DNA from: an uncultured Clostridia bacterium
GTDB taxonomy: Bacteria; Bacillota; Clostridia; Christensenellales; Borkfalkiaceae
Direction: 5' to 3'
DNA: 10,748 nt
Assembly: GCA_947630775.1 (NCBI GenBank)
Contig: CANRIY010000051.1
Location: forward strand, 1-10,748
Made by a program: the position numbers and the translations under genes. Below, one piece after another: positions 1 through 5,939 of this stretch. Position 1 is the first letter of the stretch. Each line of letters starts with the position of its first letter. The notes beneath the pieces were generated by a model. It had not been told where the DNA came from. It worked only from the letters and a program-made list of their open reading frames with translations, and did no database searches.

Positions 1-239
1 TCCTGCCCGAGGGAGAGCAGAACGACCGCCATGCCCGTATCCTGGCAGAGGGGCATTTGTTCGCTTAGCGCGATCTTCTCGTTTTCCAAGACCGTCCCGA
101 GGGCGAAGCGCGCGGCGCCTTCCTCTTGATCGAAGGCCCGCCGTAAGGCAATTTTACAGCTTTCCGTGAGCGTCAGCCCAGCCCGCCGCGCAAGACGGTA
201 GACGGAAGCGGAGATCTCCGCGGTATCCAAAGTTCTCAT
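1..239 (-). CDS. Class I fumarate hydratase, alpha subunit / N-terminal domain (partial, cut by window edge)
   Basis: Fe-S-dependent hydro-lyase interconverting fumarate and malate; tartrate dehydratase alpha subunits share this fold. The first 79 residues are visible and the gene runs off the left edge. They match the N-terminus of the family: an early helix (AEISASVYRLARRAG), the segment ALGTVLENEKIALSE, and the hallmark PLCQDTGMAVV at residues 63-73, where C65 corresponds to an iron-sulfur cluster ligand. In clostridia the enzyme is usually split into alpha and beta subunits, so a beta gene probably follows outside the window. I chose the ATG at 239-237 because a TTGCTT-N17-TATAAT promoter ends six bases before it, which makes the mRNA likely leaderless. 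There is no usable Shine-Dalgarno site: AGGGG lies only one base from the ATG. Fumarase versus tartrate dehydratase cannot be decided from this fragment. Confidence 0.85.
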   Translation of the reverse strand, partial: MRTLDTAEISASVYRLARRAGLTLTESCKIALRRAFDQEEGAARFALGTVLENEKIALSEQMPLCQDTGMAVVLLSLGQ

Positions 240-245
240 GCCCCT

Positions 246-274
246 ATTATAGAAAGAATTTTGCGAAAAAGCAA
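246..274 (-). promoter_or_regulatory. Promoter of the fumarate hydratase gene, TTGCTT-N17-TATAAT
   Basis: On the minus strand the -35 box TTGCTT lies at 274-269 and the -10 box TATAAT at 251-246, with a 17-bp spacer. The six bases 245-240 separate the -10 box from the ATG at 239, so the expected +1 is the A of the start codon. It stands back to back with the plus-strand promoter at 283-312, with eight bases between the two -35 boxes. Confidence 0.7.
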
Positions 275-282
275 GGTATTCT

Positions 283-312
283 TTGGACTTTTCGGCGATT
301 TCCTGCTATAAT
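283..312 (+). promoter_or_regulatory. Promoter of the CPBP protease operon, TTGGAC-N18-TATAAT with extended -10
   Basis: TTGGAC at 283-288, an 18-bp spacer, then TATAAT at 307-312 preceded by TGC, which forms an extended -10 (TGn). The six bases 313-318 precede the ATG at 319, so the predicted transcription start coincides with the start codon. The same geometry is found at 239 and 5933. Confidence 0.7.
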
Positions 313-318
313 GGCGGC

Positions 319-1239
319 ATGGATACCGAAAAGGACAACGGGCGGGAGCTCCTCAGGGAGGCGGGCGTCTCCTATTCCCTCGCCGCGGGGATGACGGTCG
401 TTTTATCGTTCATACTCTCGCTCATTCTGCTGATGATCGGCGTCGGGGAGGAAGCGGAGGGGCAGGACTGGTATAAATATCTCGGCTTTCTCCTTGCGCA
501 GGTGGGTTTCCTTGCCGCCGCCCTCTTTTTCTTTTGCCGGACGCACACAAGCGTGAAGAAGTTCTACCGCGGTTGCAAATGGTATTATTTTGCGGTCGCG
601 CTCTTGTTGGAGTTCGGGCTCTTGTTTTCGCTGAGTTTTCTCAACGACTATTTTGTGAAGTTCCTCGGACTCTTCGGCTATAAACATCGCGACGTTTCCT
701 TGCCCTCGCTCGACGGGTGGAAACTTCTTCCCGTGATCCTTGTCATCGCCCTGCTTCCCGCTGTTTTGGAGGAGACGGTCTTCCGCGGCGTGGTCTTCGG
801 GGGCATGCAAAAGGGGGGCTGGGGAACGATTTCCGCCGTGCTCATTTCGGGCGCCCTCTTTTCGCTGTTTCACGGAAACCCCGAGCAGACGGTCTATCAA
901 TTTTTGTGCGGCGCCGCCTTTGCCCTTCTCGCACAGCGGGCGGGGAGCATCCTTCCCGGCATGCTCGCGCACTTTGTGAATAACGCGCTCATCTTGATCC
1001 TGAAATCGTGCGGGATCGACCTTTCCGCACTCCCGTTTGCGGGCATGGTTACCCTCTACGTCCTCTCCGCGGTCTCGCTCATCGGGAGCACGGTATGGCT
1101 CATTCTGCAAAAGAAGAACGTGCGCGGCGGCGTGAAGATGGGAAAAATCTTCTTTCTTGCCGCGGCAGTGGGGATCATAATTTGTTCGGTCGAATGGATC
1201 GTTATGCTGATCAAGGGGATCACGGGGATCACGGTATGA
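319..1239 (+). CDS. CPBP-family intramembrane metalloprotease (CAAX protease / bacteriocin-processing type)
   Basis: A 306-residue, highly hydrophobic protein with about seven or eight predicted membrane segments. The three signature motifs of the CPBP (Abi/CAAX protease, Rce1-like) family are present: EETVFRG at 151-157 (E151, E152, R156), FSLFH at 181-185 (H185) and HFVNN at 218-222 (H218, N222). These residues form the intramembrane catalytic site in Rce1-type glutamate proteases. Bacterial members have been linked to bacteriocin self-immunity or protein maturation, and the substrate here is unknown. An upstream in-frame TTG at 283 would lie inside the promoter, and the ATG at 319 sits six bases after TATAAT, so I take 319 as the start of a leaderless mRNA. 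The stop overlaps the rlmH start, suggesting a shared transcript. Confidence 0.85.
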   Translation: MDTEKDNGRELLREAGVSYSLAAGMTVVLSFILSLILLMIGVGEEAEGQDWYKYLGFLLAQVGFLAAALFFFCRTHTSVKKFYRGCKWYYFAVALLLEFGLLFSLSFLNDYFVKFLGLFGYKHRDVSLPSLDGWKLLPVILVIALLPAVLEETVFRGVVFGGMQKGGWGTISAVLISGALFSLFHGNPEQTVYQFLCGAAFALLAQRAGSILPGMLAHFVNNALILILKSCGIDLSALPFAGMVTLYVLSAVSLIGSTVWLILQKKNVRGGVKMGKIFFLAAAVGIIICSVEWIVMLIKGITGITV

Positions 1240-1673
1240 TGAAGATCACGCTCGTCTGCGTCGGAAAACTCAAAGAGAACTATTGGCGGGACGCCTGCGC
1301 GGAGTACGAAAAGCGGCTCTCCCGCTTTTGCAAGCTCGAGATCAAAGAACTGCCCGAGCGACCTTCCCTCAAAGAAGAGGGGGCGGAGATCCTTAAAAAT
1401 TGCCGCGGCTTTACGGTCGCCCTCGCCGTCGAGGGGAAGAAAATGGATTCGGAGCGATTTGCGGCGCTAATCAAACAAAAGCGGGACGAGGGCGCCGAGA
1501 TGACCTTTGTGATCGGTTCGTCCTGCGGGCTTGACGGGGCGGTGAAAGGGGCGGCGGACGAGAAGATCTCCTTCTCCGAACTGACCTTTCCGCACCAGAT
1601 GTTCCGCGTCGTGCTTCTCGAGCAGATCTACCGCGCGTTCATGATCGGCGCGGGCGCGGAGTATCACAAGTGA
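1239..1673 (+). CDS. rlmH: 23S rRNA (pseudouridine1915-N3)-methyltransferase RlmH
   Basis: A SPOUT-class methyltransferase that uses S-adenosylmethionine to methylate N3 of pseudouridine 1915 in helix 69 of 23S rRNA, acting on assembled 70S ribosomes. The protein has 144 residues, slightly short of the usual 155-160. It opens with MKITLVCVGKLKENYW and ends with FPHQMFRVVLLEQIYRAF and the conserved C-terminal AEYHK, so both ends are complete. The missing residues fall in the variable region around residues 43-50. The SAM-binding loop usually written IGG.xG reads VIGSSCG here. Two adjacent in-frame ATGs exist (1236 and 1239). The second gives the family-typical N-terminus, and either overlaps the stop of the protease gene, so translation is probably coupled. 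Confidence 0.93.
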   Translation: MKITLVCVGKLKENYWRDACAEYEKRLSRFCKLEIKELPERPSLKEEGAEILKNCRGFTVALAVEGKKMDSERFAALIKQKRDEGAEMTFVIGSSCGLDGAVKGAADEKISFSELTFPHQMFRVVLLEQIYRAFMIGAGAEYHK

Positions 1674-1686
1674 CATAAAATGGTGT

Positions 1687-2496
1687 GTGGAAGTCTTTGA
1701 GGAAGTCGCCGCCTTTTATGACCGTTTCCGCGGCGAAAAGCTGATCTACGGGAGAAGCGAAGAGGGCAATCCCCTCTATGCCATGCGGGTGGGGAAGGGC
1801 GAGACGCTCGGGATCTCCCAATACGCCATCCATGCGCGCGAGTGGATCACGGCGCTCCTTGCGCTCGAACATGTGCGCTTCGGCGTGAGAAAGGGGAGCG
1901 TGTGGGTGCTCCCCCTCACCAACCCCGACGGTGTGCTGCTTGCGACGGAGGGCGCGGGGCGGATCTCCGAAGGGCGGCGGGCGCGGCTCCTTTCCCTGAA
2001 CGAGAGCGGCGATTTTTCGCTCTGGAAGGCAAATGCCGAGGGCGTGGATCTCAATGTCAATTTCCCCGCCCGCTGGGGCACGGGGGCGAAAAACGTGTTT
2101 TCTCCTTCGGCGGAAAACTTTGTCGGGAACGCGCCTCTCTGCGCAAAGGAGAGCCGCGCGCTTGCGGAGTTTACGAAAAAGGTCTGCCCGCGGTTTACGG
2201 TGAGCTGGCACACCAAGGGCGAAGAGATCTACTGGCGGTTTCACCAGCCTCTTTTGCGGCGCATGCGGGATAAAAAGCTCGCAAAGGTCCTCTCAGAGGA
2301 GACGGGTTACCCCTTAAAGGACGCCAAGGGCTCCGCAGGGGGATATAAAGATTGGTGCGTAGAGACCTTAAAGATCCCCGCGTTTACGGTAGAAGTCGGG
2401 CGGGACGGCCTTTCCCACCCCCTCGGGCGGGAGGATCTTCCCGAGATCATACAAAAAAATATCGGCGCGGTCGCGCGCCTTACGGAAGTGTTCTGA
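1687..2496 (+). CDS. M14-family zinc peptidase (carboxypeptidase-like, probably a murein peptide endopeptidase)
   Basis: A 269-residue peptidase domain with no signal peptide, propeptide or LysM repeats, hence probably cytoplasmic. Zinc ligands are visible in HAREW (H49, E52) and SWH (H175), and the catalytic glutamate is probably E236 in FTVEVG. At the place where true carboxypeptidases carry Asn-Arg to hold the substrate C-terminus, this protein reads DLNVNFPARW (121-130). An altered residue there is what I recall for gamma-D-Glu-diaminoacid peptidases of this family, which suggests action on peptidoglycan peptides (inference). The start is uncertain: no ATG exists in frame. GTG at 1687 is the only ordinary start between the upstream in-frame stop and the domain, and no Shine-Dalgarno site precedes it. 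Thirteen bases separate it from rlmH, so coupling is plausible. Confidence 0.82.
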   Translation: MEVFEEVAAFYDRFRGEKLIYGRSEEGNPLYAMRVGKGETLGISQYAIHAREWITALLALEHVRFGVRKGSVWVLPLTNPDGVLLATEGAGRISEGRRARLLSLNESGDFSLWKANAEGVDLNVNFPARWGTGAKNVFSPSAENFVGNAPLCAKESRALAEFTKKVCPRFTVSWHTKGEEIYWRFHQPLLRRMRDKKLAKVLSEETGYPLKDAKGSAGGYKDWCVETLKIPAFTVEVGRDGLSHPLGREDLPEIIQKNIGAVARLTEVF

Positions 2497-2497
2497 A

Positions 2498-2971
2498 ATG
2501 GAAGAAAAATTCATGCGGGAAGCGTTGCGCCTCGCGAAAAAAGCGAAGGAGCTCGGCGAAGTGCCCATCGGCGCGGTGGTCGTGTCGGAAGGGAAGATCG
2601 TCGGGCGGGGATACAACCTGCGCACGAAATTGCAGATGGCGACGGCGCATGCCGAGATGCGGGCGATCGACAGGGCATGTAAAAAACTGAAATCGTGGCG
2701 GCTCGAGGATGCGGAGATCTATGTGACCCTCGAACCCTGCCCCATGTGCATGGGGGCGATCTTGAACAGCCGTATCGCGCGGGTGTACTTCGGCGCATAC
2801 GAGCAAAAGGGCAGGAGCCTCACTGCGGAGCTTGCGGCGGCGAATCTCCTCAACCACACCGCCGAGGTAACGGGGGGGATCATGGAAGCGGAGTGCTCGG
2901 CGCTCTTAACGTCCTTTTTTACGGAAATGCGCCAACGCGAAAAAGCAAAGAAGGGAGAGAATAAGGAATAG
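2498..2971 (+). CDS. tadA: tRNA-specific adenosine-34 deaminase TadA
   Basis: A zinc-dependent deaminase converting the wobble adenosine (A34) of tRNA-Arg(ACG) to inosine, an essential step in decoding CGN codons. The 157-residue length is normal. The cytidine/deoxycytidylate deaminase core is complete: HAEM at 51-54 (zinc ligand H51, proton shuttle E53) and PCPMC at 80-84 (zinc ligands C81 and C84). The preceding NLRTKLQMATAHAEM and the following MGAILNSRI are typical of TadA rather than free-base deaminases. The lysine-rich tail (residues 144-157) is variable in the family. The start lies one base after the stop of the M14 gene, with a weak GGAAG about nine bases upstream. It is the last gene of the plus-strand group that begins at 319. 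Confidence 0.93.
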   Translation: MEEKFMREALRLAKKAKELGEVPIGAVVVSEGKIVGRGYNLRTKLQMATAHAEMRAIDRACKKLKSWRLEDAEIYVTLEPCPMCMGAILNSRIARVYFGAYEQKGRSLTAELAAANLLNHTAEVTGGIMEAECSALLTSFFTEMRQREKAKKGENKE

Positions 2972-2974
2972 CAA

Positions 2975-3028
2975 GAGATGTCTCGACACGTGCCCGCGCT
3001 GATTGCGCGGGCACGGCTCGACATGACA
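2975..3028. repeat. Dispersed GTCATGTCGAGC repeat, short form containing an 11-bp hairpin
   Basis: In minus orientation this element begins TGTCATGTCGAGC (3028-3016) and ends GTCGAGACATCTC (2987-2975). The same two blocks occur at 6273 and 6576, separated there by only 3 and 2 bases. Here 28 bases separate them, almost all of it a perfect hairpin: arms CGTGCCCGCGC (2989-2999) and its complement (3005-3015) around the loop TGATT. It lies directly after the tadA stop and may slow or stop transcription, but no T-run follows, so I do not call a canonical terminator. Confidence 0.7.
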
Positions 3029-3048
3029 ATATGGGTGGTGGAGAGATC

Positions 3049-3076
3049 CCTTGGCGCCCCTTGTAGGGGAGCTGTC
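3049..3076 (-). repeat. Partial copy of the GACAGCTCCCCT..AGGGG repeat block
   Basis: On the minus strand GACAGCTCCCCT, three bases, then AGGGGCGCCAAG matches the block GACAGCTCCCCT-N3-AGGGGAGCCGAG at about 6493-6518. The only differences are in the loop and a few single bases. The CCCCT..AGGGG core can form a small hairpin. No coding sense. Confidence 0.5.
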
Positions 3077-3100
3077 ACCGCCGTTTTTGCCGTGCCCCCG

Positions 3101-3259
3101 CGTCATTCTGAGCCTTGCCCCGTCGTCCTCATCCCGAGGCGAAGCCGAGCGGATCTCATAGACCTACGGGCGTCTGTACTTATGAGGGGATTCTCTCGCC
3201 CCTTACAGGGCTCGGAATGAGGGGACACCGCCCCCACGGTTTTACGGCTCAGGATGACG
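3101..3259. repeat. Nested palindromic (MITE-like) repeat: outer element with 14-bp inverted ends
   Basis: CGTCATTCTGAGCC (3101-3114) and GGCTCAGGATGACG (3246-3259) are inverted repeats with one mismatch. The ends resemble the GTCAT..GAGC ends of the repeats near 6.3 and 6.6 kb, so they probably belong to one superfamily of short non-coding elements. A second inverted-repeat unit lies inside (3127-3222). There is no transposase or ORF of its own. Together with the units at 2975 and 3049 it accounts for most of the gene-free stretch 2972-3312, in which I see no gene. Confidence 0.6.
3127..3222. repeat. Inner inverted-repeat unit inside the 3101-3259 element
   Basis: CCTCATCCCGAG (3127-3138) and CTCGGAATGAGG (3211-3222) are 12-bp inverted ends with one mismatch, enclosing 72 bp. 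The unit looks inserted into the outer repeat, because the outer ends lie about 12 and 23 bases beyond it. No coding content was seen. Confidence 0.5.
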
Positions 3260-3312
3260 CCGCCCCACCCGTCCCTGTTTTCCTCAAGGGGGAGCCAAGA
3301 GCGAGGGCTCTC

Positions 3313-4923
3313 TCAAATCAAAGTTTCATACTCCGCGTAGAGCAGATCGGATTCGTCATGGAGTGCGTTCAGACGCGCGGTGATCTCCATGACTTTTTTA
3401 TAATCGGCGGCGCATGAGATCAGCTGTTCGTTCAGCTCCGCCTCTTCTTGCTCGATGGATTCGAGCCGCGCCTCGATCTCCTTGGTGCGCACCCGCCGCT
3501 GTGCTTCTCTTGAGCGCTCCTCCCTGCTGCGGAAGCCCTCACTCTTATGCGGGGCTTGGTTCTCGGACATGGGTGGGGGAGAAACCGTCTTACGCGTCTG
3601 TAAAAAGTCGGAATAGCTGCCGTCGAAGAAGGTGAGCCCGCCGTCCTCGAGGAGCAGGACGCAGTCCGCGACGGATTCGATGAACCGCCTGTCGTGCGAG
3701 ACGAAGAGGACGGTGCCGTCGAGCACGCGTTCCTCGGGGTCGAGGTCGGCGTTCTCCTGATCGTAATAGGCGAAACGGGCGAATTTGCCGTAATGCACGC
3801 GGGGGTCTTTGGAGAGCAAAAATTTCAGAAGGGTCGTCTTACCCGTGCCGTTATCGCCCACAAGGGCGCATTTTCTGCCCCGCATCAGGGTGAATTTTGT
3901 GTTTTTGAGAAGGAGCTTCCCGCCCGCAAAAAGGTCGAAATTGTCTGTTTCGATGACTTTTTCGTACGGCTTTTCGTCGTAGGAGAACACAAAACGGGGC
4001 GGAGGAGGGGGGAGGACGGGCTTTTCGATGAGCTCCATGCGCTCGAGCTTGTTCACCCGCGAGAGGGCGGACTTCGCCGTCGTCGCACGAACGATATTTT
4101 TGTCGACATACGTCTGCAGTTTGGCGATCTCCTCCTGCTGGCGTTCATATTCCCGCTCGAGCTCCTTCACGCGCTCTGCCTTTAAGATCTTATAGCGGGA
4201 GTAGCCGCCCTTATAGGAGACGAGCTTGCCGTGTTCCAGCTCGAGCGTCCTCGACGTGAGACGGTCAAGAAAATACCTGTCGTGCGAGACGACGAGAAGG
4301 GCTCCGCGGAAGGAGGAAAGGTAGTCCTCGAGCCAAAAGAGCGTCTTGACGTCGAGATGGTTGGTGGGCTCGTCCAAGACGAGAAGCTCGGGCGACTCCA
4401 AAAGAAGACGGCAGAGTTTGAGTTTCGTCTTTTCGCCGCCGCTCATGGTTTGGATGGGGCGGTCGTAAAAATCCCCGAACCCCATGCCGCCGAGCACGGT
4501 ATTGATCCTGACGCGGAAATTGTAGCTGTCCCGCGCGGCGATCTGTTTGTTGAGACTCTCCGCCCGTGCGGAAAGAACGCGCAGATCTGCATTCGGCGCG
4601 CTCATTTCTCTTTGGGTCTCTTCGAGGCGGGAGAGCAGGCGGATGTCCTCGGCAAAAACTTCTTCCATGGCGGAATATACCGTACCCATGCCCGCGAACC
4701 CACCGCTCTGTTCGAGGTATCCGACCGTACATCTTGCCTTTCTCGTCACCGTGCCCACGTCGGGGGTCAGGAGCCCGAGGAGAAGGCGCAGGACGGTCGT
4801 TTTTCCTTCGCCGTTCCCGCCCAAAAAGCCGACCCGTTCCCCTTCGCTGAGCTCAAAGGAGACGTCCTCGACGACGGGGTCGCCCGTATATCCGAATGTG
4901 ACGTGATCGAAACTGACAAGCAT
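3313..4923 (-). CDS. ABC-F family ATPase with an internally deleted second nucleotide-binding domain
   Basis: A soluble tandem-ATPase protein of the ABC-F group (translation factors and antibiotic-target protection, acting at the ribosomal E site). It has 536 residues. Domain 1 is complete: Walker A GGNGEGKTT (35-43), signature MSGGE (160-164), Walker B LLVLDEP (180-186) and H-switch VSHD (212-215). The interdomain linker spans about 231-310. Domain 2 has Walker A GDNGTGKTT (356-364) and then jumps from DPEERVLD (395-402) straight to GTVLFVSHDR (403-412). The signature motif and Walker B are missing, about 80 residues compared with YdiF-like relatives. The frame is kept. A charged coiled-coil tail follows (about 465-536). 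The start at 4923-4921 has CGGAG eight bases upstream; longer in-frame upstream starts would remove it. Loss of these motifs should damage both composite ATP sites, so the protein is probably defective or the sequence misassembled. Confidence 0.88.
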   Translation of the reverse strand: MLVSFDHVTFGYTGDPVVEDVSFELSEGERVGFLGGNGEGKTTVLRLLLGLLTPDVGTVTRKARCTVGYLEQSGGFAGMGTVYSAMEEVFAEDIRLLSRLEETQREMSAPNADLRVLSARAESLNKQIAARDSYNFRVRINTVLGGMGFGDFYDRPIQTMSGGEKTKLKLCRLLLESPELLVLDEPTNHLDVKTLFWLEDYLSSFRGALLVVSHDRYFLDRLTSRTLELEHGKLVSYKGGYSRYKILKAERVKELEREYERQQEEIAKLQTYVDKNIVRATTAKSALSRVNKLERMELIEKPVLPPPPPRFVFSYDEKPYEKVIETDNFDLFAGGKLLLKNTKFTLMRGRKCALVGDNGTGKTTLLKFLLSKDPRVHYGKFARFAYYDQENADLDPEERVLDGTVLFVSHDRRFIESVADCVLLLEDGGLTFFDGSYSDFLQTRKTVSPPPMSENQAPHKSEGFRSREERSREAQRRVRTKEIEARLESIEQEEAELNEQLISCAADYKKVMEITARLNALHDESDLLYAEYETLI

Positions 4924-4950
4924 AGGTTTTTCTCCGAAAGAGATACTGTA

Positions 4951-4978
4951 AGTATGAAGACAATGCTGACCGATGTAA
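4951..4978 (-). promoter_or_regulatory. Possible promoter of the ABC-F gene, TTACAT-N16-CATACT
   Basis: On the minus strand TTACAT (4978-4973), a 16-bp spacer and CATACT (4956-4951) would start transcription near 4944. That gives a leader of about 20 bases carrying the CGGAG ribosome binding site (4936-4932). Both boxes are imperfect, and the site overlaps the 5' end of the small plus-strand ORF at 4954. Confidence 0.3.
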
Positions 4979-5076
4979 GGCGGCTCGAAGAGGAACTCAA
5001 AGCTGCAACCCCTTCCGACTGCGCCAAGCTCACAAAGAAACTGGTGCGCCTGAAGGCGGATATGATGGAAAAGTAA
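4954..5076 (+). CDS. Small charged helical protein, 40 residues, unknown function
   Basis: I do not recognise this protein. ATG at 4954 opens a 40-codon frame rich in Lys, Glu, Leu and Arg, for example MKTMLTDVRRLEEELKAA, which predicts an amphipathic, possibly coiled-coil helix with one Cys (C23). It exactly fills the 158-bp gap between the divergent ABC-F start (4923) and the convergent radical SAM stop (5082), and codon choice resembles that of its neighbours. GATACT at 4942-4947 lies six bases before the ATG, the same spacing as the leaderless starts elsewhere in the window, but no good -35 box is visible. A purine stretch (GAAAGAGA, 4936-4943) could be a weak ribosome binding site instead. 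A chance ORF remains possible. Confidence 0.45.
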   Translation: MKTMLTDVRRLEEELKAATPSDCAKLTKKLVRLKADMMEK

Positions 5077-5081
5077 GAAGG

Positions 5082-5933
5082 TTATGTGTCCCAATCGGGA
5101 ATATAGGCGGGATCGGCGCTTTCTGCACCTTGCGCGAAGAGGTTTGTGAAGCCGAGGGCGAGGGCGTAATCCAAAACTTTGGCGTATTCCCTGTCGGTGA
5201 CGCGGCGGTGGAGTTCGGGGAAGCCCTCGATGTCGCCCATGGGGGTGTATTGCCGCATGAGCGAGAGGGGAACGTCTGTCCCGGCGAGTTCTTTGATCGT
5301 ATCAAGCACCCGTTTGCTGTCCTCGGTGTGCGAGGGAAGCACGAGATGCCGCACCGCCATACCCCGAATGAGCTGTCCGTCCGCAAAGACGGGCTCTTTT
5401 TTTGCCATGAAGGAGACCGCCTTCCGCGCGACGGCGGGGTAGTCCTCCCGCCCCGTGTATTTTTTCGCAAGAAAGGGATCTGCAAACTTGAAATCGGGCA
5501 GATAGACGTCGATGTAGGGGTCGATCTCGCCGAGCGCTTCCTCCGTGACATACCCGCCCGAATTGAACACGACGGGCACCTTCGGACGGCAGAGTTTCAG
5601 GGCGGCGGCGACATAGGGAATGACATGGTCGGCCGTCACAAGGTCGATGTTCTCCGCGCCCGCCTCTTCGAGGGAGCGGAAGAGTGCGCCGAGCTCCGCG
5701 GGGGTCATTGGTTTGCCCTTTTCGGCGCGGGAGACTTCGAAATTTTGGCAGAAAACGCATCGGAGGGAACAGCCCGCAAAAAAGACCGTCCCGCTCTTCT
5801 GACGGGGGGAGAGGAAGGGCTCTTCAAACGGGTGAAGATATGCCTTCGCGACGGAGATCCCCTTCACTCCGCACGCGCCCGCCCGTATCTCTCTGTCCAC
5901 CCCGCACCGCACGGGGCAAAGATCGCATTGCAT
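5082..5933 (-). CDS. Radical SAM protein, PflA-like (COG1313 / PflX type)
   Basis: A 283-residue radical SAM protein. The cluster-binding CX3CX2C motif is C55-SLR-C59-VF-C62. The N-terminus carries the additional CDLCPVRCGV..GACG cysteines (C3, C6, C10, C21) typical of this PflA-related family, which argues for the start at 5933-5931 rather than a longer upstream form. Later landmarks are VVFNSGGYVTEEAL (121-134), DVYLPDFKF (142-150), RHLVLPSH (195-202) and MRQYTPMG (226-233). Related proteins activate glycyl-radical enzymes, but members of this branch mostly lack a known partner and none lies in the window. A very good promoter (TTGACT-N17-TGC-linked TATAAT) ends six bases before the ATG, so the mRNA should be leaderless. 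The bases before the ATG (CCCCCT) cannot act as a Shine-Dalgarno site. Confidence 0.85.
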   Translation of the reverse strand: MQCDLCPVRCGVDREIRAGACGVKGISVAKAYLHPFEEPFLSPRQKSGTVFFAGCSLRCVFCQNFEVSRAEKGKPMTPAELGALFRSLEEAGAENIDLVTADHVIPYVAAALKLCRPKVPVVFNSGGYVTEEALGEIDPYIDVYLPDFKFADPFLAKKYTGREDYPAVARKAVSFMAKKEPVFADGQLIRGMAVRHLVLPSHTEDSKRVLDTIKELAGTDVPLSLMRQYTPMGDIEGFPELHRRVTDREYAKVLDYALALGFTNLFAQGAESADPAYIPDWDT

Positions 5934-5939
5934 AGGGGG

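Noticed and set aside
283..318. TTG start 12 codons upstream of the CPBP protease ATG
   Set aside because: The TTG is the -35 box itself, and the added residues would be encoded by the promoter, with no ribosome binding site.
2989..3015. Intrinsic terminator after tadA
   Set aside because: The stem is strong but no T-run follows on either strand, and the structure is part of a dispersed repeat.
4231..4953. Upstream extension of the small plus-strand ORF at 4954
   Set aside because: It is antisense to the ABC-F coding sequence and only the last 40 codons fall in otherwise unused DNA.
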